A DNA stretch of 64,000 bases from Hyphomonadaceae bacterium (GTDB taxonomy: Bacteria; Pseudomonadota; Alphaproteobacteria; Caulobacterales; Maricaulaceae). Within the stretch, counting starts at the first letter, position 1; each line of letters opens with the position of its first letter. The stretch spans positions 80,788 through 144,787 of the forward strand of contig JABDMW010000017.1 in the NCBI GenBank assembly GCA_013001295.1, written 5' to 3'. A model generated the notes under the pieces. That model saw only the letters and a program-made list of their open reading frames with translations. It was not told the DNA's origin and ran no database searches. The position numbers and the translations under genes are program-made. Of the stretch, positions 10,333 through 20,109 are shown one piece after another.

Positions 10333-11442
10333 TTAAATTAAAATTTCCTCGACGGTTTCCTTGACGGCCGCAATCACCCGATCTTGCTCGTCCAACGAAT
10401 AAAAGATAGGCAACCGGACGAGTGTATCAGAGACCTTGTCGGTCACGGCCATGGACGCGGGTGTTGACCCATAACGTTGACCTGCCGGAGCCGAATGCAG
10501 GGGTACATAGTGAAATGGCGTGTATATCAGCTTAGCCTTCATGCTCGCGATAAACGCCTGCCGCGACGCCAAATCAGGAAGCTGTAGATAATACATATGT
10601 CCATTGTGCACGGTATCAGGAACTGGATCCGGACACTTGAACCCAAATTTTGCCGATAGTGGTCGTAAAGCCTCATCATAGGCCTGCCACATGTCGAGCC
10701 GGCGCGCGAAAATATTGTCTTCCTTCAAAAGCTGAGCATAAAGAAAAGCGGCAATCAATTCTCCCGGCAAAAACGATGAACCCAGATCGACCCAGGTATA
10801 TTTATCCACCTGTCCTCTGAAAAATTGACTGCGATTGGTCCCTTTTTCGCGAATGACTTCGGCACGTTCGATCATTTTAGGATTGTTGATGATCAGCGCC
10901 CCGCCCTCACCCGAAATCACATTCTTTGTTTCATGAAAACTAAACGCGGCTAGATCGCCAATCGACCCCGCTTGCTGGTTTTTATAACTGGAACCCAGTG
11001 CCTGCGCGGCATCTTCAACAATATAGAGATCGTGTTCGTCGGCTAGCGTCTTAAAACGATCCATATCGGCGACGGCACCTGCATAATGAACAACATAGAT
11101 GGCTTTGGTTTTATCCGTGATCGCGGACTTGGTTTTATCCGGGCATAGATTCAATGTGCTCGGGTCAATATCGACAAAGACCGGCGTCGCGCCTCTCAAT
11201 ACAACGGCGTTTGCGGTCGAGACGAAGGTAAACGACGGCATGATCACTTCGTCGCCGGGTCCAAGATCACATAAAATAGCGGCCATTTCGAGAGCCGCCG
11301 TGCAGGAATGCGTTAACAGTGCCTTTTCCCCGCCGGTCTTTTCTTCGAGCCACCGCTCACAAAGCTTTGTGTAATGACCATCGCCGGACAATTGGCCGCG
11401 ATGGATCGCATCAGCAATGTGGAAAAATTCTTCGCCCACCAT
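10333..11442 (-). CDS. wecE: dTDP-4-amino-4,6-dideoxygalactose transaminase (WecE/RffA family); the true N-terminus probably lies upstream of the annotated ATG
   Basis: GDEVIMPSFTFVSTANAVVLRGATPVFVDIDP, FSFHETKNVISGEGGALI, REKGTNRSQFFRGQVDKYTWVDLGSSFLPGELIAAFL. Confidence 0.88.
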   Translation of the reverse strand: MVGEEFFHIADAIHRGQLSGDGHYTKLCERWLEEKTGGEKALLTHSCTAALEMAAILCDLGPGDEVIMPSFTFVSTANAVVLRGATPVFVDIDPSTLNLCPDKTKSAITDKTKAIYVVHYAGAVADMDRFKTLADEHDLYIVEDAAQALGSSYKNQQAGSIGDLAAFSFHETKNVISGEGGALIINNPKMIERAEVIREKGTNRSQFFRGQVDKYTWVDLGSSFLPGELIAAFLYAQLLKEDNIFARRLDMWQAYDEALRPLSAKFGFKCPDPVPDTVHNGHMYYLQLPDLASRQAFIASMKAKLIYTPFHYVPLHSAPAGQRYGSTPASMAVTDKVSDTLVRLPIFYSLDEQDRVIAAVKETVEEILI

Positions 11443-11486
11443 TGACGGTGCATTGAATGGTATTGCCGTTTTTTTAGCCTCGCTTG

Positions 11487-12461
11487 CTATGACGCGACCG
11501 TTTCAATATTGCTGGTCTCGGCGACAATAAAGACCGGACGATCTTTAACCTCAAAAAACACCTTGCCTACATAAATCCCGACAAAGCTAATGACGAAGAT
11601 CTGGATCCCCCCCATAAGCATGACAACCGTCATCAAACTGGCCCAGCCTTCGGCCTGGATATCAAAAATCAATGCCCGAATGACTACAAAACTGGCAAGT
11701 AAGACCGCGATCATGGAAATAAAAATGCCAAACCCGGCCAAATAATACATCGGTTTAATCGTATTGGAGACGATACTGTCAAAGCCCAGTTGAAACAGTT
11801 TTTTAAACGTATAATTGCTTTCGCCCTCAACTCGATCCGGGCGCGTGACATCGAACTGTCCGACCTCAAACCCTATATGACCCATCAGCGCTGGAAAAAG
11901 GCGCATTTTCTCCGGATACATGCGATAAGATTTTGCCATGGCATCGTTGAATATTCTGAAATTTCCGATTTGCGACGTCGCGGGAATGTCCGCCAGTTTT
12001 TCAAGCATCTTATTGAAAATCGTCGACCCGAGCTTGCGACGACGTCGCAAGGATTGGCTTGCCCGAAAGGCCAGGACAGAATCGAGTTTTTGTTCAACTG
12101 CATGTTGATACAGTTTTGGTATGTCTTCCGGGAGATCCTGAAGATCGCAATCCATGACGACATACCAGTCAGCATTAGCCAATTCGAGCCCGGCTGAAAT
12201 TGCTGCATGCTGTCCGAAATTACGGCTTAACCGAATACCTTTGATACGACTATCGGCCTGCCCTGCATTTTCGATAATCGGCCAGACCGGCTGTGGACCC
12301 CGATCATCCACAAGAATGATCTCAAAATCCTTTGTATATGAGGATAACGACGTGCTCAATCGGTCGATCAGCTCCTGCAGCGTCGCGAGACTGTTATACA
12401 CTGGAACAATCACGGCAGTGTTGGCGCGTTTCACAATCGATTTGGATTTACGAGTGGCCAC
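11487..12461 (-). CDS. Family 2 glycosyltransferase (polyprenyl-phosphate sugar transferase type, two C-terminal TMs)
   Basis: VIVPVYNSLATLQELIDRL...LVDDRGPQPVW...RLSRNFGQHAAISAGLELANADWYVVMDCDLQDLPEDI. Confidence 0.92.
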   Translation of the reverse strand: MATRKSKSIVKRANTAVIVPVYNSLATLQELIDRLSTSLSSYTKDFEIILVDDRGPQPVWPIIENAGQADSRIKGIRLSRNFGQHAAISAGLELANADWYVVMDCDLQDLPEDIPKLYQHAVEQKLDSVLAFRASQSLRRRRKLGSTIFNKMLEKLADIPATSQIGNFRIFNDAMAKSYRMYPEKMRLFPALMGHIGFEVGQFDVTRPDRVEGESNYTFKKLFQLGFDSIVSNTIKPMYYLAGFGIFISMIAVLLASFVVIRALIFDIQAEGWASLMTVVMLMGGIQIFVISFVGIYVGKVFFEVKDRPVFIVAETSNIETVAS

Positions 12462-12618
12462 AAATTCGCCCGATACAACTAACTATTTGGCGGGAAATAT
12501 CGCCAATAACTGTTAATTAACCGTTCCTAATCAGAAAAGTTTAGATCGATAAAATCCACATTTTCTAAACCATTATATCGTATGAGATCCGTCGGCTTGG
12601 ACGCTCGAATGGATAATA

Positions 12619-13050
12619 ATGATTAAGATATTTGGAAATGAGGGGGCAAACACAAGCGCCGACCCGCTAAACAAGCAACTTATTTTGTTTGGATTTGCCG
12701 GAATCATAAACACATTTGTCGGATTCGTTGTCTTTTCAGGCGCGACGATATTTCTAGACACCCCCTATTGGGTTTCAAATTTCTTTTCAGTCGTCGCCGG
12801 GATTATTTGCGGCTTTACACTTTCGCGGACCGTCGTATTCAAATCCCAAAAAACCGGCCTGTACTCGAACATGTGGAAATATGTTGCCACTATTTTTCTG
12901 CAATATGTCGTTGGGACATCATTGATCGGCTTTCTGGTCTCAAAAGGCATCAGTGAAATTCCAAGTTACGTGATTGTGTTGCCCGTCGTGGTTTCCCTGT
13001 CATTTGCCCTGCAAAAGCTTTGGGTCTTCAATAAAAAAGAGGAGGTTTAA
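12619..13050 (+). CDS. GtrA-family membrane protein
   Basis: Four-TM GtrA pattern LFGFAGIINTFVGFVVF...FSVVAGIICGFTLSRTVVFKS...KLWVFNKKE. Confidence 0.88.
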   Translation: MIKIFGNEGANTSADPLNKQLILFGFAGIINTFVGFVVFSGATIFLDTPYWVSNFFSVVAGIICGFTLSRTVVFKSQKTGLYSNMWKYVATIFLQYVVGTSLIGFLVSKGISEIPSYVIVLPVVVSLSFALQKLWVFNKKEEV

Positions 13051-13053
13051 GCC

Positions 13054-13890
13054 ATGAATTTTGAATCGGCTAAATCTCAATTTATCTCAAACGCGAATGG
13101 ACCGACCTATTTTGGCGAAGCCGAGTTCGGATTCGGTAAAATTCAATCTGAATTAAATGCACTTAAACCGGGCGCCAATGTTTTGGAAGTTGGTGCAGGT
13201 GCTGGCATTTTGATGGCTATGAACGCTTCAATACACAAGGATCTGAATTTCACAGGTGTTGAACCTATGGGAGACGGTTTCGACTATGACAATGTCTTTC
13301 ACCGATTAATCAACACGATCCCCAACGCGGAAATCCAACCGGTAGGTTATGAGGATTTGAAGACGTCGATTAAGTACGATCTGATCTACTTGGTCAATGT
13401 GTTTGAACATCTTCCCGACTGGAAAGATTTCCTTCAATTTGTCAGCGGCACTCTAACCGAAAACGGACGCTGTATCATCTTGTGCCCGAACTATAGTTTC
13501 CCATATGAACCGCATTTTCAAATTCCAATCATTTTCAACAAGCCACTCACCCATTTCCTTTTGAAAAAACGGATCACTAAATTCGAGACGGAAAACGACT
13601 GCAAAGGACTTTGGACCAGTTTGAACTTCTGTAAATTCCGCTCTGTTTCCAAGAACGCCGCCCAGGCTGGATTTAACGTTTCCAATGACAAATCGACATT
13701 CACAGAAATGATCGACCGACTTGAAACAGATGAGGAGTTTGCGAAACGACAAGGCCTCCTCCGACTGCCGATCTCGGTTTTAAATAAATTGGGTCTTATC
13801 TCGTTATTTGTGAAATCCCGGATGTTCAATATGGTCTCACCCTATATGCATTTAGTATTGACTAATAGTGGCGATTCAGGGACCGCTTAA
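13054..13890 (+). CDS. Class I SAM-dependent methyltransferase
   Basis: GANVLEVGAGAGILMAMN and YDLIYLVNVFEHLPDW motifs. Confidence 0.87.
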   Translation: MNFESAKSQFISNANGPTYFGEAEFGFGKIQSELNALKPGANVLEVGAGAGILMAMNASIHKDLNFTGVEPMGDGFDYDNVFHRLINTIPNAEIQPVGYEDLKTSIKYDLIYLVNVFEHLPDWKDFLQFVSGTLTENGRCIILCPNYSFPYEPHFQIPIIFNKPLTHFLLKKRITKFETENDCKGLWTSLNFCKFRSVSKNAAQAGFNVSNDKSTFTEMIDRLETDEEFAKRQGLLRLPISVLNKLGLISLFVKSRMFNMVSPYMHLVLTNSGDSGTA

Positions 13891-13899
13891 GGAAGACTA

Positions 13900-14520
13900 G
13901 TGGCCGAAAAAACCAAATCTTTATACAGGATTGTCACGATCCCTGTTTTCTACGAAGCGATCCAAATAATATTGGGGCGCGATAAGGCCCGTAAACACCT
14001 ACGCGAACATTATTTGCAGACTAAAAAGGGAGACAAGGTCTTAGAAGTCGGTTGTGGCCCGGGTTCGCTGCTTCCCCTTTTAGGAGATGTGGATTATTTG
14101 GGGATGGACCTAAATCCAGTACATATCGAAAAAGCAAAGCAGTCCAATGGCGACAAGGGCACATTTATTTGCGGAAATGCCGTGACTGAAGTAGAGCACG
14201 CGGCTGGACCATTTGATCTGATTATCTGCATTGGTCTGTTGCATCATTTAAACGATGATGAAGCCGCGTCTATGATCGGCGCTTTGTCTAAACGACTGTC
14301 ACAAAATGGGCGTTTCGTTTCCCTGGATCCAACCTATATCGACAAGCAAAACTGTATCGCAAAAAAACTCGCGGATTTAGATTCGGGCCAAAACATACGG
14401 ACACAGTCAGCCTATGCCTCGCTTTTCCCGACAACCAAATTCAATCTCGATTCCCGGGAACTCAGCGGCCTGTTGAATATCCCTTATAATCACTGCCTCA
14501 ACGTCTTAACATCAGGATAA
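13900..14520 (+). CDS. Class I SAM-dependent methyltransferase (GTG start)
   Basis: GDKVLEVGCGPGSLLPLL, FDLIICIGLLHHLNDDEA. Confidence 0.88.
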   Translation: MAEKTKSLYRIVTIPVFYEAIQIILGRDKARKHLREHYLQTKKGDKVLEVGCGPGSLLPLLGDVDYLGMDLNPVHIEKAKQSNGDKGTFICGNAVTEVEHAAGPFDLIICIGLLHHLNDDEAASMIGALSKRLSQNGRFVSLDPTYIDKQNCIAKKLADLDSGQNIRTQSAYASLFPTTKFNLDSRELSGLLNIPYNHCLNVLTSG

Positions 14521-14577
14521 ACGCAATTCACCTAAAGTCTGGCTTGACTTTGCGCCCGACCCTGCGAATTTGCCTGC

Positions 14578-15360
14578 ATGGATATTGCTTCGTGGAACGT
14601 CAACTCGATTAAAGCTCGCACGCATGCGGTCACACAATGGCTGGATGAAGCCAAGCCGGATATTGCCTGCCTGCAGGAAATTAAAACCGTCGATGAAGGC
14701 TTTCCGTCAGAGTTTTTTGAAGAGCGCGGCTATAATGTCGCGACCCATGGCCAAAAATCCTACAATGGCGTGGCTCTGCTCTCCAAATATCCATTTGAAG
14801 AAATCAATGTCGGCCTGCCTGGCGACGACGAAGACGAGCAGGCACGGTATCTCGAAGCTGTCATCTCAACGGATACCGGCCCCGTGCGATTTGCCAGTAT
14901 CTATCTCCCCAATGGCAACCCTGCGCCCGGGCCAAAATATGACTATAAGCTGGCCTGGATGGAACGCTTATATGCACATGCAAAAGTATTGTTGGTTCAC
15001 GAAGAGCCATTGATCCTGGCGGGAGACTATAATGTCATCCAAAGCGCCGACGATACATATGATGCAGCGCTATGGGCCGACGATGCTTTATTTTTGCCTC
15101 AAACGCGGGCAGCTTTTCAAAAACTGAAATGGCTCGGCCTAACCGAAGCCTATGAACAAGTGGATGGTCGCCCTCATCAATATACGTTTTGGGATTATCA
15201 AGGCGGCGCATGGCCAAAAAATCACGGTATTCGTATTGATCATCTGCTGTTGTCCGGTCAGGCGGCTGATAAGCTGAAATCAGTTCGCATTGACGCCCAT
15301 GTGCGCGACCGTGAAAAACCTTCTGATCATGTTCCGATTATTGGAACATTTGATCTGTGA
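14578..15360 (+). CDS. xth: Exodeoxyribonuclease III
   Basis: IASWNVNSIKAR, CLQEIKT, LAGDYNVIQSADD, GIRIDHLLLS, KPSDHVPI. Confidence 0.94.
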   Translation: MDIASWNVNSIKARTHAVTQWLDEAKPDIACLQEIKTVDEGFPSEFFEERGYNVATHGQKSYNGVALLSKYPFEEINVGLPGDDEDEQARYLEAVISTDTGPVRFASIYLPNGNPAPGPKYDYKLAWMERLYAHAKVLLVHEEPLILAGDYNVIQSADDTYDAALWADDALFLPQTRAAFQKLKWLGLTEAYEQVDGRPHQYTFWDYQGGAWPKNHGIRIDHLLLSGQAADKLKSVRIDAHVRDREKPSDHVPIIGTFDL

Positions 15361-16172
15361 GCCGTAAAAGAGTGGTTTTGGCGATCATCATCGGTCTGAT
15401 TTTCGGCTTGGCGTTGTTCGGTAACCACCTAAATTTAAATTATCGGTCACTGGTTGCGTCAACGCAAAACGCAAAACCATTACTCGACGACGAAACTCTA
15501 AGTTCCTATTCTAAACAGCTGGTCAACAACCTTGCTGCAAAAAAAGCTGAATTTGCCATTGTTTCACGTGCGGGTCAGGCGCGAAAACGCCTACCCGAGG
15601 GCGTAAACTATACGCACAGCGCTTTTTGGATTTTAAATGACCTAGGCACATATGATGTCTACAACCTTTACCACGGCGAGGAAAACAAACTGATCTCCTC
15701 GTTGGTCACTGACGCCCCTTCGGACTTTATTAAGCCGACACGCGCCCATGATGTCGGCATCATTTTACCCGTTCCGGAATTTCAAACAGCGATGAAAAAA
15801 TATATTGGATCCGCCGCCTATGGCCGCACGCATAATCCGACCTATTCGCTGATCTCCAACCCGTTTGACCCCCGATATCAAAACTGTAATGAATTCGTGC
15901 TCGATGAATTGGCCAGCGCTATTTGGCAAGAGTCGGATGTTGCGAAGCTGATTGAAAAATTGCCTGCAACGTTCAAGCCAACCGAGATCAAAGCCGGACC
16001 CATAAAGCGATTTCTAGGCCCGATTGTCGATGAACGTCTCGTGATGAAAGACCACGGAAAAGTTATTGCGACGACAACGCGCGAAGATCTTATTGAATTT
16101 CTTAAGTCTCAGAGTCTCGTCGAAGAAGCCTACCGGCTTGACTTTACCCCTTTACGCCTCGCCGCGCCTTAA
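15357..16172 (+). CDS. DUF2145-like periplasmic/membrane-anchored protein
   Basis: N-terminal signal/TM; RAGQARKRLPEGVNYTHSAFW and FDPRYQNCNEFVLDELASAIW resemble the DUF2145 pattern. Confidence 0.65.
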   Translation: MSRKRVVLAIIIGLIFGLALFGNHLNLNYRSLVASTQNAKPLLDDETLSSYSKQLVNNLAAKKAEFAIVSRAGQARKRLPEGVNYTHSAFWILNDLGTYDVYNLYHGEENKLISSLVTDAPSDFIKPTRAHDVGIILPVPEFQTAMKKYIGSAAYGRTHNPTYSLISNPFDPRYQNCNEFVLDELASAIWQESDVAKLIEKLPATFKPTEIKAGPIKRFLGPIVDERLVMKDHGKVIATTTREDLIEFLKSQSLVEEAYRLDFTPLRLAAP

Positions 16173-17115
16173 GCGGTTTTAAAACACCGTCAACAAGATC
16201 AAAAATCGCTCCGATCTCATCGAGAATCTTTTGTGTTCGTTCGGTCTCGGTCAAAGGTTTGAACATTGATCCGGCCTCGAACTGGTTTGGCGCTTCGATC
16301 GCAATGTAAAGCTTGCCGTTCAAAAACCCGAACCGGGTTTTTTTGCCTTCAAACCGGGATTCCAGATCGACCAGCCTTTGCATGAAATCGGGGGTCAACA
16401 GATAACGGGCTTCGACTTGATCCGTTCCGTAAGCCTCAAATATTTTCTCAAACTTCGGGTCGACCAGCCCAACCCGCTTCATGTCTTTTCTTTTTTTACG
16501 ATTAAAAATACCGGCATCGCGCAAAACAATCGTTTTTCCCAAAAATTCCATATGAAAATCGATTTCAAACATCAGCCCGCGAAATACGGTGACCCATTTT
16601 TTGTCTCCGTCGCTATCATGCTTTTCCCGCTCCAGATGGGTTTCACAAAACACGAAATCGGCACCGTGCGCATTGCCCATCATTTCGTCTTCAAATGAGG
16701 AACGATCATATTTGGGGATTAGCTCGATGTTTCGCCACACGTCCAAGATCGGCGGTCTTGTGGGAATGAGGTTATATGTCCATCCGACGAAATTCGTCAT
16801 ATTGGTCATCAGCACTTTTTTCGTGTCACGCTTGATATTTTTGAGCAAATGGGCGCCTGTTGCGAATGCCCCGATACCGCTGCCGACCAATGCAAATATC
16901 GGAAACTGTACCGACTGGGTTTTGATATACAAACCAATCGCTGCCACCAACCCGACGACGGCAATTCCCGCCCCGATGGTTTTCGCTTTTTTAACAGCCG
17001 CTTCCCTGTGCCGTTCGCTGGCCAATAGGTGCGGAAATATATTGTCGTAATAAAACGAATTAAACCCTTTAAACTCTGGGCGATTTTCAGAAAACTGACT
17101 TAGCTCTTTGCTCAT
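16144..17115 (-). CDS. DUF3137-like membrane protein
   Basis: Two TMs followed by FCETHLEREKHDSDGDKKWVTVFRGLMFEIDF, typical of DUF3137 proteins. Confidence 0.7.
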   Translation of the reverse strand: MSKELSQFSENRPEFKGFNSFYYDNIFPHLLASERHREAAVKKAKTIGAGIAVVGLVAAIGLYIKTQSVQFPIFALVGSGIGAFATGAHLLKNIKRDTKKVLMTNMTNFVGWTYNLIPTRPPILDVWRNIELIPKYDRSSFEDEMMGNAHGADFVFCETHLEREKHDSDGDKKWVTVFRGLMFEIDFHMEFLGKTIVLRDAGIFNRKKRKDMKRVGLVDPKFEKIFEAYGTDQVEARYLLTPDFMQRLVDLESRFEGKKTRFGFLNGKLYIAIEAPNQFEAGSMFKPLTETERTQKILDEIGAIFDLVDGVLKPLKARRGVKG

Positions 17116-17174
17116 GGGTTCAATTAATCACCCGAATTGATTACATTTTCATAAAAAAGTATCAGATGCCGAGT

Positions 17175-20012
17175 TTACAGGTTTTGTAGCGCTTCAACCA
17201 GTTTCTCCCGCTCATCTACAAAACCGGATTTGCGCGCATGCTGCTCGGCAACGACAGCTTCCGGCGCGCGGTCAACAAAATTCTTGTTGGCAAGTTTCTT
17301 ATCAACTTTCTCGATTTCCGCGTCGAGTTCGACAATTTTCTTATTTATGCGGTCTTTTTCCGCATCCAAATCGATCAATCCGGCCAGTGGCATCGCCATG
17401 GTCGCTTCATCAATGATGATTTGAAGCGAATTGCCCGGGACCTCGTCCGCGACGGACCATCCGTCAACACGTGCCATCTGTCCCAGGGCGTCAATGTAGG
17501 TTTTCATCCGCTCCTTGGTTTGAGCGGACGCACCCACAATGATCAGAGGACTCTTCTTAGCAGGTGGAATATTGGCTCCTTTACGAACTGACCTGATTTC
17601 TGAAATCGTCTGAACCAACCAATTGATATCGGCTTGGGCCTGGGAATTGGTCTTAACGCCTGACAATTCCGGCCATTCCGTCAAAATGAGCGTCTCAGAA
17701 CGGTCATCAGATATCGCCCCCCATAGCTCTTCGGTAATGAAGGGCATGAACGGGTGCAGGAGCTTCAGGATTGTATCGAGGCACCAGGCAAAGCAGGCTT
17801 GTGTTTCAGCTTTGGCCGCCGCGTCATCGCCGGACATGGCTGGCTTGACCAATTCCAAATACCAGGCGCAGAACGTATTCCACGCAAACTTGTATAACGT
17901 GTCGGCCGCATCATTAAACCGGTATTTCTCAATATACTGTGTGACGTCAGCGGCGGCACTTGCGACCTCGGAAACGATCCACTGATTGACAGCGAGTTTG
18001 CAGCCTGATGGATCAAAACCTTTAACAGATTTACAGTCATTCATTTCGCCGAACTTAGCGGCGTTCCAGATTTTAGAGCCGAAATTTCGGTATCCGGCAA
18101 CTCGTTCGACCGAGAGTTTGATGTCACGTCCCATGCCAGCCATGGCCGCGAGCGTAAAGCGAAGCGCATCTGCGCCGTAGGCTTCAAACCCGTCTGGATA
18201 TTGCTTGCGCGTGTTCTTTTCGACCTTCGGGGCTTTCTCGGGCTGGCGTAATCCGGTCGTGCGTTTGGCAACGAGGCCGTCAATATCAATGCCTTGAATG
18301 AGATCGATCGGGTCAATGACATTGCCCTCAGACTTTGACATTTTCTGGCCTTGCTCATCGCGGACTAGGGCATGGATGTAGACATCATGGAATGGGATAT
18401 CATTCATGAAATACAGCCCTTGCATCATCATGCGCGCGACCCAGAAAAATATAATATCAAATCCTGTGATCAGGACATTGGTCGGATAAAAGCGCGTCAG
18501 ATGCTCGGTCTCTTCCGGCCATCCCAATGTCGAGAACGGCCACAAACCAGATGAGAACCAAGTATCAAGAACGTCATTATCTTGTGTAAGTTTGACCTTT
18601 TCACCCGCTAATTCTTGAGCAGCATTTAAGTCTTCACCCACATATATTTTTCCATCGTCGCCGTACCAAGCCGGGATCCGATGCCCCCACCAGAGCTGGC
18701 GAGAGATACACCAAGGCTGGATGTCTTTCATCCAATGGTCATAGGTCTTTTTCCAATTTGCCGGGAAAAACTTGGTTGAGCCATCATCAACTTTTTCGAT
18801 GGCGCGCTTGGCGATTTCTTCCGCATTGACAAACCATTGGTCGGTCAACATCGGTTCAATCACGACACCGGAGCGGTCGCCGAATGGTTGCTGGACTTTT
18901 TTATCTTCGACTTTGATCAAAAGGTCTTGGGCGTCGATATCGGCAACGACGGCTTTACGGGCTTTGAACCGGTCCATGCCGACATATTTTTCCGGCATGA
19001 CGGAATTACCGTCTTTATCCGGACTCTGGATCATGCGGGCCTGCTCGTCCATGAGAGAATACATGGGCAGCCCTGCCCGTTTGGCCACTTCATAATCGTT
19101 AAAATCATGGGCACCAGTAATCTTGACCGCTCCTGACCCGAATTCCGGGTCCGGATATTCATCGGTAATGATCGGGATAAGCCGATCAGCCAGCGGTAGT
19201 CGAACCAGTTTACCGACAATCGGTGCATAGCGTTCGTCGTCCGGATGCACGGCAACAGCGCCGTCGCCCAACATGGTTTCCGGACGCGTGGTCGCAATGG
19301 AAATATAGTCGCGCTCTTCTGTGAGAACGACATTTCCGTCCTCGTCTTTTTCAACATAGGTATAGGTCTCGCCGCCTTCGAGCGGATATTTGAAATGCCA
19401 AAAATGACCGTCTTTATCGCGGTTTTCCACTTCCAGATCAGAAATAGCTGTCTGGAAGTGCGGATCCCAGTTGACCAGGCGCTTATCACGGTAGATCAGG
19501 CCATCATTATAGAGATCTACGAAAGCCTTGGTCACGGCCTCGGCCATTTTATCAGACGGATCGTCAGGATCGCCCAAGGTAAATTTCTCACGCGACCAAT
19601 CGCAACTCGCACCTAAGCGCCGCAATTGTTGTGTAATGGTGCCGCCGCTTTCCGCCTTCCATTCCCAGACTTTGGCAACAAATTCTTCGCGCAACATGTC
19701 CTTGCGGCCCATATTGCCTTCGGCAGCCAGTTTGCGCTCGACCACCATTTGCGTTGCGATCCCGGCATGATCCATACCAACTTGCCAAAGCACGTCCTTA
19801 CCGCGCATACGTTCAAACCGGATCAATATGTCCTGCAAGGTGTTGTTGAGCGCGTGGCCCATGTGCAGGCTGCCTGTCACATTTGGGGGGGGATTGACGA
19901 TACAATAGGCTTCACGCGATGTGTCCATACGCGGTTCGAATGCGCCGGACTTTTCCCATGCCTCATACAGGCGCGGCTCAGCGATTTGCGGATTGAATGA
20001 TTTGTCTAACAT
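17175..20012 (-). CDS. valS: Valine-tRNA ligase
   Basis: PPPNVTGSLHMGHALNNTLQD (HIGH-type) and KMSKSEGNVIDP (KMSKS); 945 aa. Confidence 0.97.
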   Translation of the reverse strand: MLDKSFNPQIAEPRLYEAWEKSGAFEPRMDTSREAYCIVNPPPNVTGSLHMGHALNNTLQDILIRFERMRGKDVLWQVGMDHAGIATQMVVERKLAAEGNMGRKDMLREEFVAKVWEWKAESGGTITQQLRRLGASCDWSREKFTLGDPDDPSDKMAEAVTKAFVDLYNDGLIYRDKRLVNWDPHFQTAISDLEVENRDKDGHFWHFKYPLEGGETYTYVEKDEDGNVVLTEERDYISIATTRPETMLGDGAVAVHPDDERYAPIVGKLVRLPLADRLIPIITDEYPDPEFGSGAVKITGAHDFNDYEVAKRAGLPMYSLMDEQARMIQSPDKDGNSVMPEKYVGMDRFKARKAVVADIDAQDLLIKVEDKKVQQPFGDRSGVVIEPMLTDQWFVNAEEIAKRAIEKVDDGSTKFFPANWKKTYDHWMKDIQPWCISRQLWWGHRIPAWYGDDGKIYVGEDLNAAQELAGEKVKLTQDNDVLDTWFSSGLWPFSTLGWPEETEHLTRFYPTNVLITGFDIIFFWVARMMMQGLYFMNDIPFHDVYIHALVRDEQGQKMSKSEGNVIDPIDLIQGIDIDGLVAKRTTGLRQPEKAPKVEKNTRKQYPDGFEAYGADALRFTLAAMAGMGRDIKLSVERVAGYRNFGSKIWNAAKFGEMNDCKSVKGFDPSGCKLAVNQWIVSEVASAAADVTQYIEKYRFNDAADTLYKFAWNTFCAWYLELVKPAMSGDDAAAKAETQACFAWCLDTILKLLHPFMPFITEELWGAISDDRSETLILTEWPELSGVKTNSQAQADINWLVQTISEIRSVRKGANIPPAKKSPLIIVGASAQTKERMKTYIDALGQMARVDGWSVADEVPGNSLQIIIDEATMAMPLAGLIDLDAEKDRINKKIVELDAEIEKVDKKLANKNFVDRAPEAVVAEQHARKSGFVDEREKLVEALQNL

Positions 20013-20033
20013 GACGAATAAACCTATAACGTG

Positions 20034-20066
20034 AAAACCCCGCCCCCTGCGAAGAGGGCGGGGCTG
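20034..20066 (-). terminator. Rho-independent-type terminator for the popZ-like gene
   Basis: Perfect 8-bp stem CCCCGCCC...GGGCGGGG, followed on the minus strand by TTTT, in the gap between the popZ-like stop and the valS start. Confidence 0.7.
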
Positions 20067-20109
20067 AATTATTGATCTTCTAGCCCGAAGCCCCGGGCAT
20101 TAAAAGAGA

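Noticed and set aside
14570-15013. 147-aa ORF in another frame inside xth
   Set aside because: The overlapping xth frame has all catalytic motifs; this one is a shadow ORF
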